Positions 41,164 to 49,500 of a stretch of DNA of 64,000 nucleotides are shown here, piece by piece; positions within the stretch are counted from its first letter, which is position 1; the number at the start of each line of letters is the position of its first letter. The notes below the pieces were generated by a model. It was not told where the DNA came from. It saw nothing but the letters and a program-made list of their open reading frames with translations, and did no database searches. A program made the position numbers and the translations under genes. This stretch comes from Frigidibacter sp037095735 (GTDB lineage Bacteria > Pseudomonadota > Alphaproteobacteria > Rhodobacterales > Rhodobacteraceae), in contig NZ_JBAWKD010000005.1 of the NCBI RefSeq assembly GCF_037095735.1, forward strand, positions 62,001-126,000, given 5' to 3'.

Positions 41164-41622
41164 ATGAAGATCGCGGTTGCCGGCGACAGCGCCGGAGAAG
41201 GCCTCGCGAAGATCCTCGCGGACCACCTGAAGCAGAACCCCGCCTACGAGGTGACCGAAACCTCGCGCACCGAGGCCGGGCCCGACGCCTTCTATGCCAA
41301 CCTCTCGGAACGGGTTGCGGCCGGCGTGCTCGACGGCACCTACGACCGCGCGATCCTGTGCTGCGGCACCGGCATCGGCGTCTGCCTTTCGGCCAACAAG
41401 GTGCCGGGCATCCGCGCCGCCCAGACCCACGACACCTATTCCGCCGGCAAGGCCGCGACCTCGAACAACGCGCAGATCATCACGATGGGCGCGCGGGTCG
41501 TGGGCGCGGAACTGGCCAAGGACATCGCCGAGGCCTTCCTGACCGCCGCCTTCGACCCCGCGGGCAAGTCCGCCGGCAACGTGCAGGCGATCGACGCGCT
41601 CGACGCGAAGTACCACCCCTGA
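41164..41622 (+). CDS. derI: D-erythrulose 4-phosphate isomerase DerI-like (RpiB/LacAB family)
   Basis: Converts D-erythrulose 4-phosphate to D-erythrose 4-phosphate. The 152-residue RpiB-family protein has the catalytic Cys loop ILCCGTGIGVCLSANKVPGI, the phosphate/ring-opening region AAQTHDTYSAGKAATSNNA and IITMGARVVG. RpiB itself uses ribose 5-phosphate. The gene is 11 bp after lerI, as derI/eryI is in erythritol and erythrulose operons, so the C4 assignment is preferred. GAGGAGAA precedes its ATG. Confidence 0.83.
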   Translation: MKIAVAGDSAGEGLAKILADHLKQNPAYEVTETSRTEAGPDAFYANLSERVAAGVLDGTYDRAILCCGTGIGVCLSANKVPGIRAAQTHDTYSAGKAATSNNAQIITMGARVVGAELAKDIAEAFLTAAFDPAGKSAGNVQAIDALDAKYHP

Positions 41623-41758
41623 CACCGGCCACCTGACACCGGCCCGCCCGCCGCCCCCCGGGGCAGCGGGCGGCCACCGCAGCCCACCGCCCGCCCACTA
41701 CCCGCCCCGGCAAGGTCGGGACCACCCTCATCCAGCTTCCGACCCACGGGGACCCCTC

Positions 41759-42793
41759 ATGGCCCGCATCACCCTGCGCCAGCTTCTCGACCATGCCGCC
41801 GAACACGGCTACGCCGTCCCGGCCTTCAACGTCACCAACATGGAGACCGGCCTCGCCATCGTCTCCGCCGCGCGCGAAACCAACGCGCCGGTGATCCTCG
41901 CCGCCTCGCGCGGGGCGCGCAGCTATGCCGGCGACATCCTGCTGGCCCGGCTGATCGACGGGCTGGTCGCGACCTTCCCCGAAGTGCCGATCTGCATGCA
42001 TCTCGACCACGGCAACACGCTCGCGACCTGCGCCACCGCGATCCAGCACGGCTTCACCTCGGTGATGATGGACGGCTCGCTGAAGGCCGACGGCGTCACC
42101 CCGGCCGACTATGCCTACAACCGCGACATCACCGCCCGCGTGGTCGAGATGGCCCATGCCTGCGGCGTCTCGGTCGAGGGCGAGCTGGGCGTGCTCGGCT
42201 CGCTGGAAAGCGGCATGGGCGATCAGGAGGACGGCCACGGCGCCACCGGCAAGCTGTCGGAAGACCAGCTGCTGACCGATCCCGAAGAGGCCGAGAAATT
42301 CGTGAGGGAAACCGGCGTCGACGCGCTGGCCGTCGCGATGGGCACCTCGCACGGGGCCTACAAGTTCACCCGCAAGCCCGACGGCGCGATCCTCGCCATG
42401 ACGGTGATCGAAGAGATCAACCGCCGCCTGCCGAACACGCATCTGGTGATGCACGGCTCGTCCTCGGTGCCCGAGGACCTGCAGCAGGTCATCAACAACT
42501 TCGGCGGCGACATCCGCCCGACCTGGGGCGTGCCGGTGGAAGAGATCCAGCGCGGCATCCGCTCGGGCGTGCGCAAGGTCAACATCGACACCGACAACCG
42601 CATGGCGATGACCGCCGGCGTGCGCCGCGTGCTGGCCCAGAACCCCGGCGAATTCGACCCGCGCAAATACCTGAAGGAAGGCATGGGCCTGGTGAAGGAG
42701 TTGTGCAAGGCAAGGTTCGAAGCCTTCGGCACCGCCGGCCATGCCGACCAGATCACCCCGGTCCCGCTCGAAGCGATGAGCAAGCGCTACTGA
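41759..42793 (+). CDS. fba: Class II fructose-bisphosphate aldolase (CbbA type)
   Basis: A zinc-dependent aldolase joining DHAP with an aldose phosphate. The 344-residue protein has the first metal ligand region CMHLDHGNTLATC, the second VSVEGELGVLGSLESG, VAMGTSHGAYKF, LVMHGSSSVPEDL and the C-terminal VRKVNIDTDNRMAMTAGVRR. Besides fructose 1,6-bisphosphate, such enzymes also make sedoheptulose 1,7-bisphosphate from DHAP and erythrose 4-phosphate. That would suit the product of DerI. It lies 136 bp after derI in the same direction, and the DeoR gene follows. Confidence 0.93.
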   Translation: MARITLRQLLDHAAEHGYAVPAFNVTNMETGLAIVSAARETNAPVILAASRGARSYAGDILLARLIDGLVATFPEVPICMHLDHGNTLATCATAIQHGFTSVMMDGSLKADGVTPADYAYNRDITARVVEMAHACGVSVEGELGVLGSLESGMGDQEDGHGATGKLSEDQLLTDPEEAEKFVRETGVDALAVAMGTSHGAYKFTRKPDGAILAMTVIEEINRRLPNTHLVMHGSSSVPEDLQQVINNFGGDIRPTWGVPVEEIQRGIRSGVRKVNIDTDNRMAMTAGVRRVLAQNPGEFDPRKYLKEGMGLVKELCKARFEAFGTAGHADQITPVPLEAMSKRY

Positions 42794-42910
42794 CCCCGGC
42801 GTCCCGCGCCCCTTTTCCCCGCCCTCACAGCGGGTTAGGGTGGCGCGGGACCAAGGACACCGACGGGGCGCGCGGCGCATGACGGCATCTCTTCACGACG
42901 GCTGCGCGGC

Positions 42911-43672
42911 ATGAAGCGCGACGACCGCCGGCAGCGCATCCTCGACGAGCTGGTGCGCGAAGGCTCGGTCCAGCTCGACGCGCTGGCCGGGGCCTTCGGC
43001 GTTTCCAAGATGACGATCCACCGCGACCTCGACGATCTCGAGGCCGAGGGGCTGTTGCGCAAGATCCGCGGCGGCGCCTCGATCGAGGCCGGCACCCAGT
43101 TCGAAAGCGACTTCCGCTTCCGCCAGCTGCAGGGCCACGACGCCAAGGAGCGGATGGCCCGCGCCGCGCTCGCGCTGGTCGAGCCGGGGATGACGGTGAT
43201 CATCAACGACGGCTCGATGGCGGCGATGCTGGGCGCGATGCTGACCGAACGGCGGCCGCTGACCGTGATCACCAACAACGACGCGGTGATCGAGGCGCTG
43301 AAGACAGAACCGGGCATGACCGTGATCGCGCTCGGCGGGCGCTACTCGGCCAAGTACAACGCCTGGATCGGGCGGGTGACGGAAGAGGCGCTGAAGGGCC
43401 TGCGCGCCGATCTGGCCTTCATCTCGGCCCCCGCGGTGGCGGGGCTGCAGGCCTTCCACATGGATGACGACATCACCCGCGTGAAGCGGCGGATGATGGA
43501 CTGCGCCGAACGCTCGGCGCTTCTGGTGAACCACGCGCGCTTCGACCGCACCGCGCTGCACGTCCTGGCGGGTCTGGGCGAGTTCGCGGCCGTCATCACC
43601 GACGCCGCCCCCGCCCCCGGCGCGCAGGCAGCCCTCGCCACGGCCGGCATCCCCCTGACCATCGCCACCTGA
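42911..43672 (+). CDS. DeoR-family transcriptional repressor
   Basis: A sugar-phosphate-responsive repressor, probably of tkt and lerI-derI-fba. Residues 1-60 form the DeoR winged helix (DRRQRILDELVREGSVQLDA, FGVSKMTIHRDLDDLEAEGL then LRKIRGGA). The DeoR sensor domain follows, with IINDGSMAAMLGAML, VITNNDAVIEALK, the ISAPAVAG switch region and KRRMMDCAERSALLVNHARF, where the Lys normally contacts the effector phosphate. 253 residues is the usual length. The effector is likely an erythrulose or erythrose phosphate; the half-site array at 40305-40363 is its best candidate operator. Confidence 0.9.
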   Translation: MKRDDRRQRILDELVREGSVQLDALAGAFGVSKMTIHRDLDDLEAEGLLRKIRGGASIEAGTQFESDFRFRQLQGHDAKERMARAALALVEPGMTVIINDGSMAAMLGAMLTERRPLTVITNNDAVIEALKTEPGMTVIALGGRYSAKYNAWIGRVTEEALKGLRADLAFISAPAVAGLQAFHMDDDITRVKRRMMDCAERSALLVNHARFDRTALHVLAGLGEFAAVITDAAPAPGAQAALATAGIPLTIAT

Positions 43673-44103
43673 GCGCCCCGGCCTTCGCCACCCGCCGCCC
43701 GATCGCCCCGGCCCCGACGCGCCGAGGCGAGCCGGCGGTGACACCGCACATTGCGCGTCTCTCTGCCACGCGACGGCCCACAGCAGCCGTCAACCGGGCG
43801 CGCCTCCTTGCCGACCATCATCGGCGGGCAAGACTGGTCGACCGCAGTGACGGCCCAAGCCGACCCGACTGCCCCTCCCCGAGCGCGACGACGCCGGGGC
43901 GCAGAAGATCGCGCGGTCCTTCCCGGGGTCACCCGGCGTCACGGGCGCGAAAGCCAGCATCGCACCAGCGGCAGGCCGAACGCCGTCGCATGCCGGGCAG
44001 CCCGGCCCCTGCCCGATCACACCCAGGCCCCTGAGACCTCGGCGCGCGAACCGCCGAAGCGCCGGCGCGCGGACGACCCCCGCGCGCGGCACCTGTGGCA
44101 GGG
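43673..44103. other. Intergenic stretch without recognisable gene
   Basis: 431 bp between deoR and cobO. Short frames exist in several phases, but none resembles a known protein or has a ribosome-binding site. No RNA gene, strong hairpin or repeat was recognised. It marks the boundary between the erythrulose block and the cobalamin cluster. Confidence 0.5.
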
Positions 44104-44748
44104 TCAGAACTCGACGCCCGCCTGCCCCTTCACGCCCGAGCGGAACGGATGCTTGACCAGCGTCATCTCGGTCACCAGATCCGCGGCCTCGATCAGCGCC
44201 TCGCGCGCGTTGCGCCCGGTCAGCACGACATGGGTCATCGCCGGCTTCTCGTCGCGCAGGAAGGCCAGCACCTCGGCCTCGTCGAGATAGTCGTAGCGCA
44301 GCGCGATGTTGATCTCGTCCAGCAGCACCATGCGGATCGACGGGTCGCGGATCAGCTCCTTGGCCTTTTCCCAGCCCGCCCGGGCCGCGGCGATGTCGCG
44401 CGCCTTGTCCTGCGTCTCCCAGGTGAAGCCCTCGCCCATCGCGTGGAACTGGCACAGCTCGCCGAAATGCGTCGTCAGCAGCCGCCGCTCGCCGGTGTCC
44501 CAGGCGCCCTTGATGAACTGCACCACCGCGCAGGGCATGCCATGCGCCACGCAGCGCAGGATCATCCCGAAGCCAGAGGACGACTTGCCCTTCCCCGCCC
44601 CGGTATGAACGATGATCAGCCCCTTCTCGCCCTCCTTGGTCGCCATCATCCGGTCGCGCGCGGCCTTCTTCTTGGCCATCTTCTTCGCGTGGCGCTCGTC
44701 CTCGGACAGCGCCGGCGCGCTCTCCCCGACCTTGGTCTCGTCGCTCAT
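44104..44748 (-). CDS. cobO: Cob(I)yrinic acid a,c-diamide adenosyltransferase CobO
   Basis: Transfers the adenosyl group of ATP to cobalt(I) corrinoids. The 214-residue protein has the P-loop LIIVHTGAGKGKSSSGFGMI, VVQFIKGAWDTGERRLL and VLLDEINIALRYDYL. The basic N-terminus (HAKKMAKKKAARDRMMATKE) is typical of alphaproteobacterial CobO. The start at 44748 has GAGGAGG eight bases upstream. The frame is open upstream to 45258, but that lies antisense to the riboswitch and is unsupported. It is transcribed away from the cobW-cobN operon. Confidence 0.93.
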   Translation of the reverse strand: MSDETKVGESAPALSEDERHAKKMAKKKAARDRMMATKEGEKGLIIVHTGAGKGKSSSGFGMILRCVAHGMPCAVVQFIKGAWDTGERRLLTTHFGELCQFHAMGEGFTWETQDKARDIAAARAGWEKAKELIRDPSIRMVLLDEINIALRYDYLDEAEVLAFLRDEKPAMTHVVLTGRNAREALIEAADLVTEMTLVKHPFRSGVKGQAGVEF

Positions 44749-44789
44749 CCGGGCCTCCTCAGCTTGACAAAAGCCCCCCTCCTGCCTCA

Positions 44790-45000
44790 GGTGGCGGGGC
44801 GCTGGTTCCTGTCCATAGGGCAGGCGAAGAGGGAATGCGATGCCCGGGTCCTCCCGGTCAAGCGCAGCCGCCCCCGCGACCGTGACCGGAAAGGTCCGCC
44901 CAAGGCCACTGTGCCCCCTCGGGGATGCGGGAAGGCGGGACGGACCGCTGGGGGGCCTCCTCCCTGGATCCGCAAGCCGGGAGACCTGCCGGCGCGGGAA
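44790..45000 (+). promoter_or_regulatory. Cobalamin (adenosylcobalamin) riboswitch 1, upstream of DUF1636-cobW-cobN
   Basis: The landmarks run in order on the plus strand: an early AGAGGGAATGCG block, GCCGCCCCCGCGACCG, the conserved GCCACTG, a GGGAAGGCGGGAC segment and the B12 box AAGCCGGGAGACCTGCC at 44974-44990. It sits 110 bp before the first gene of the large cob operon and should repress it when adenosylcobalamin is plentiful. Exact ends are approximate. Confidence 0.9.
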
Positions 45001-45100
45001 AGTTTCGGGCGGACGGGGTGTTCCGCGACCGGCGCAAGGCGGCATGCCCGCCCTTTCGCCCGTTCGGCCCCCGCCCGCACTCACTGGGAGGCACCGCGCG

Positions 45101-45460
45101 ATGACGGTCCTGCATGTCTGCACCACCTGCCGCGGCACCGAAGAGGTGCCCGAGGGCGGCCTGCGTCCCGGCGCCCGCCTGCACGCGGCCCTGACCGAAG
45201 GCCCGGCGCCCGCGGGCGTCACCGTGGTGCCCGTCGAATGCCTCTCGGCCTGCAACACCGGCTGCGCGGTCGCGCTCTCGGCCCCGGGCCGCTGGGCCTA
45301 TGTCTACGGCCACATGACCCCCGCCGACGCGCCAGAGATCCTGAAGGGCGCCGCCGCCTATGCCGCCACCGCCGACGGGCTCGTGCCCTGGCGCGAGCGG
45401 CCCGTCATCTTCCGCAAGCAGTCGCTTGCCCGCATCCCCCCCATCCAGCAGGAGGCCTGA
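45101..45460 (+). CDS. DUF1636 metal/Fe-S-binding protein of the cobalamin operon
   Basis: A 119-residue protein of unknown exact role, found in alphaproteobacterial cobalamin operons. Four cysteines are arranged like a thioredoxin-fold 2Fe-2S protein: CTTCRGTEEV near the N-terminus and ECLSACNTGCAVAL in the middle. It may supply electrons for cobalt or corrin-ring reduction or carry metal. It is the first gene after riboswitch 1, has GGGAGG before its ATG, and its stop abuts the cobW ATG directly. Confidence 0.8.
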   Translation: MTVLHVCTTCRGTEEVPEGGLRPGARLHAALTEGPAPAGVTVVPVECLSACNTGCAVALSAPGRWAYVYGHMTPADAPEILKGAAAYAATADGLVPWRERPVIFRKQSLARIPPIQQEA

Positions 45461-46507
45461 ATGTCCGACCTCACGAAAATCCCCGTCACCGTGATCACCG
45501 GCTTCCTCGGCTCGGGCAAGACCACGCTGGTGCGCCACCTGCTGCAGAACCCCGGCGGCCGCCGCCTTGCCGTGCTGGTCAACGAATTCGGCACCGTCGG
45601 CGTCGATGGCGAGATCCTGAAGGGCTGCGCCGACGAGAACTGCCCGGAAGAGAACATCCTCGAGCTGGCGAACGGCTGCATCTGCTGCACCGTCGCCGAC
45701 GATTTCATCCCGACGATCGAGAAGCTGCTCGCCCAGCCCGTGCGCCCCGAGCACATCCTGATCGAGACCTCGGGCCTCGCCCTGCCGAAGCCGCTCCTGA
45801 AGGCCTTCGACTGGCCCGCGATCCGCTCGAAGATCACCGTCGACGGCGTGATCGCGCTCGCCGATGCCGAAGCCGTGGCCGCCGGCCGCTTCGCCCCCGA
45901 CGTGGACGCGGTGAACGCCCAGCGCGAGGCCGATGACAGCATCGACCACGAGACCCCGCTGTCGGAGGTGTTCGAGGACCAGATCGCCTGCGCCGACATC
46001 GTGCTTCTGACCAAGGCCGACCTCGCGGGCGAAGCGGGCCTTGCCGCCGCGCGCGAAGTGATCGCGGCCGAGGCGCCGCGCCCGCTGCCGACGATCCCGG
46101 TGACCGAGGGCGCGATCGACCCCGCCCTGATCCTCGGCCTGTCCGCCGCGGCCGAGGACGACCTCGCCAACCGCCCCTCGCATCACGACGGGCATGACGA
46201 CCACGAGCATGACGATTTCGACACCGTCGTCATCGACCTGCCCGAGATCGCCGATCCCGCCGACCTCGCCACCCGCATCCAGCGCCTCGCCCGCGAACAG
46301 CAGATCCTGCGCGTGAAGGGCTACATCGCGGTCACCGGCAAGCCGATGCGGCTTCTGGTGCAGGCGGTGGGCGAGCGTGTGCGCCACCAGTTCGACGCGC
46401 CCTGGGGCGCGCGGCCCCGCGCCTCGCGGCTCGTGGTGATCGCAGAGCACGACCATGTCGACCTCGCCGCGATCCGCTCGGTCCTGCTCGACCCCGTCGA
46501 GGCCTGA
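45461..46507 (+). CDS. cobW: CobW, G3E-family GTPase metallochaperone
   Basis: A GTPase that delivers cobalt to the CobNST chelatase. The 348-residue protein carries the P-loop VITGFLGSGKTTLVRHLLQN, the metal-binding CICC in NGCICCTVADDF, IETSGLALPKPLL and LLTKADLAGE (NKxD-like TKAD). A His/Asp-rich loop, SHHDGHDDHEHDDFD, lies before the C-terminal CobW_C domain and probably adds metal binding. It directly follows the DUF1636 gene and precedes cobN by 9 bp. Confidence 0.95.
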   Translation: MSDLTKIPVTVITGFLGSGKTTLVRHLLQNPGGRRLAVLVNEFGTVGVDGEILKGCADENCPEENILELANGCICCTVADDFIPTIEKLLAQPVRPEHILIETSGLALPKPLLKAFDWPAIRSKITVDGVIALADAEAVAAGRFAPDVDAVNAQREADDSIDHETPLSEVFEDQIACADIVLLTKADLAGEAGLAAAREVIAAEAPRPLPTIPVTEGAIDPALILGLSAAAEDDLANRPSHHDGHDDHEHDDFDTVVIDLPEIADPADLATRIQRLAREQQILRVKGYIAVTGKPMRLLVQAVGERVRHQFDAPWGARPRASRLVVIAEHDHVDLAAIRSVLLDPVEA

Positions 46508-46516
46508 CGGGCGCCG

Positions 46517-49500
46517 ATGCACGTCGTCTTCCGCGAAAGCCACGGCCTCGACGAGACGGCCACCCCCTACGATCCCGGGCAGAGCCCCGCGGATCTGGTG
46601 GTGCTGTCCTTCTCCGACAGCGACCTCGGCGCCTTCGCGGAAGGCTGGCGGCAGGCGAAAGCCCGCGATGCTGCAGCGCGGCGGTGTACAGGGGGTGTAC
46701 AGGGGGTGCACGGGGATCACCCCCCCTCGGACCTGCCAAGCCTCAGACTTTGCAACCTTGTCGCGCTGAAGCACCCGATCTCGACCGACACCTATGCCGA
46801 GACCACCCTGCAGGGCGCCAAGGCCATCCTCGTGCGCCTGATCGGCGGCGAGGCCTATTGGCCCTACGGCCTCGCGACCCTTCAGGACCTCGCCCGCCGC
46901 CGCAACATCGCGCTGGCGCTCCTCCCAGCCGACGGCCAGGACGACCCGCGCCTGACGGCCCTCTCCACGGTCCCGAAATCGACCCTCGACCGGCTCAAGG
47001 CGCTCTGCGACACCGGCGGCGCCCTCGCCGCCGAAGCCGCGCTCTCGCAGCTCGCGCTCGCCGCCGGCCTCTGGCTCGCGCCCCCGCCCGGCGCCAAGAC
47101 CCTGCCCGATCACGGCTTCTGGCACCCCACGACCGGCCCCCTCCCCGCCGGTGCTTTCTCATTGGCGAAAATATCCCGGGGGGGCGGCGCAGCCGCGGGG
47201 GCAGAGCCCCCTTCCCCCGCCGGCCAGAAGGCGCGCCCGCAGATCGCCGTCACCTTCTACCGCAGCTACCTGACCGCCGCCGACACCGACCCGATCGCCG
47301 CCCTGATCGCGGCGCTCGAGGCGCGGGGTTTCGCGGCCTACGGGATCTTCGCCCCCTCGCTGAAATCCCCTGCCACCGCCGCCTGGCTCGCCGCGCATCT
47401 CGCGGCGCACCCGCCCGCGGCCGTGGTCAACGCCACCGCCTTCTCGGCCCGCGACGGGCAGGGTCGCACCCCGTTCGACGCCCTCGACGCGCCCGTCTTC
47501 CAGGTCGCGCTTTCCACCGCGCGGCGCCGCGACTGGGCAGCGTCCGACCGCGGCCTCTCGCCCGCCGACCTTGCGATGCACGTGGTCCTGCCAGAGGTCG
47601 ACGGCCGCCTGACCGCCGGGGTCATCAGCTTCAAGCAGCCCTCCCCCCGCGACCCCGATCTCGAGTGGTCGCGTTTCGCCCATCGCGCCGACCCCGACCG
47701 CATCGCCGCCGCCGTCGCACGGATTGCCGGCTGGCAACGGCTGCAAACCCTCGCCCCGGCTGAAAAAACCCTCGCGGTGGTGCTCTCGACCTACCCCGGC
47801 CGCGCGCATCAGATCGCCCATGCCGTCGGCCTCGACGCGCTGGCCTCGACCGAGGCGCTGCTCGCGGACCTCGCCGCCGCCGGCCATGACGCGCGCCCCG
47901 AACCCGACCTTGCCGACCGGCTCCTGTCCGAAACCCTCGACTGGCCGCTCGACGCCTATCGCGCGGCCCTCGCCACCCTGCCCGAGCCGTTGCAGCAGAG
48001 CCTGATCCAAGCCTGGGGCGCCCCCGAGGCCGACCCGCTTTGCGATGGCACCACCTTCCGCTTCCCCGCGCTCCGCCTCGGCCGCACCCTGGTCGCGCTG
48101 CAGCCCGAACGCGGCGAGGTCGCGACCCGCGACGACAGCTACCACGACCTCGCGCGCACCCCGCGCCACGGCTATGTCGCCTTCTACCTCTGGCTCCGCG
48201 CCCAAGGGGTCGACGCGATGATCCACATGGGCGCGCATGGCACGCTGGAATGGCTGCCGGGCAAATCCGTCGCCCTCTCGGCCGCCTGCTGGCCCGAGGC
48301 GCTGACCGGCGCGACCCCGGTGATCTACCCGTTCATCGTCAACGACCCCGGCGAGGCCGCGCAGGCCCGCCGCCGGATCGGGGCGATCACGCTCGGCCAC
48401 CTGCCGCCGCCGCTCGCCGCCTCGGAAACGCCCGAGAGCCTGCGCGAACTGGAGCGGCTGCTCGACGAATATTCCACCGCCGACGGGCTCGACCCGGCGC
48501 GGCGCGACCGGCTGATCGCCGCGATCCGCACCGAGGCGCAGGCCGCGGGCGTGGAAACCGACCTCGCGATCCCCGCCACCGCCGCCCCGGCCGAGGCTAT
48601 TCCCCAGATCGACCGCTTCGTCTGCGACCTGAAGGAAAGCCGCTTCGGCGACGGGCTGCATGTCTACGGCCGCGGGGCCTGCGGCGACGCCGAACGCGCG
48701 GGCCTGCGGGCGGCGCTTGGCGGCCGGCGGGTCGAGGCCGGCCCCTCGGGCTCGCCCGCCCGCGGCCGCAGCGACGTGCTGCCCACCGGGCGAAACCTCT
48801 ATTCGGTCGATCCCCGCGCCGTGCCCTCGAAGGCCGCCCATGCGCAGGGCGTGCGGCTGGCCGAGGAACTGATCCGCCGCCACCTGCAGGATCAGGGCGA
48901 CTGGCCCTCGGGGCTGGTCGTCGACCTCTGGGGCTCGGCCACGATGCGCACCGCGGGCGAGGATTTCGCCATGGCCCTGCATCTCGCGGGCCTTGCCCCC
49001 ACCTGGGATGCCGGCTCGGGCCGGGTGACGGGGATCGAGGTCACACCGCTCGCACTCCTGAACCGCCCGCGCATCGACGTCACGCTGCGCGTCTCGGGCC
49101 TGTTCCGCGACATCTTCCCGGGCCTCGCCCAGCTGTTCGAGACCGGCACCGCCGCGCTGGCCGCGCGCGATGAAGACCCCGCCGACAACCCCTATCTGAC
49201 GGAAATCCCCCGCCTCTTCGGCCCGAAACCCGGCCTCTACGGCGTCGGCATGACCGCCGAGCTTGACGATTTCACGCCCGAGGCCCGCGCCGCCGCCGGC
49301 GAGGCTTGGCTTGCCGCCTCGGCCTGGGCGATCGGCGCGGACGGCGAGGCGCACGAGGCCCGCGCCGCGCTCGAAACCCGCGTCCGCGGCGCCGACGCCT
49401 TCGTCCATGCCCAGGACCTTGCCGAATCCGACCTGCTGCTGGCCTCGGACTATGCCGCGCACGAGGCGGGCTTCGCCGCCGCCGCCGCGACGCTCGGCGC

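Noticed and set aside
38269..42793. Calvin-cycle (cbb) operon suggested by tkt, TPI-like and fba genes together
   Set aside because: There is no RuBisCO, phosphoribulokinase or CbbR. The TPI and RpiB homologues have C4-phosphate features and a DhaK-type kinase is adjacent.
43673..44103. Short plus-strand coding frame between deoR and cobO
   Set aside because: Composition is arginine/proline-rich shadow type with no start signal and no homology that I recognise.
44749..45258. N-terminal extension of CobO
   Set aside because: It would run antisense through the cobalamin riboswitch and into the DUF1636 gene; ATG 44748 has GAGGAGG upstream.
46683..46715. CRISPR-like or mobile repeat array in cobN
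   Set aside because: Only three 11-bp direct units without spacers; too short and spacer-free for CRISPR, and no transposase is nearby.
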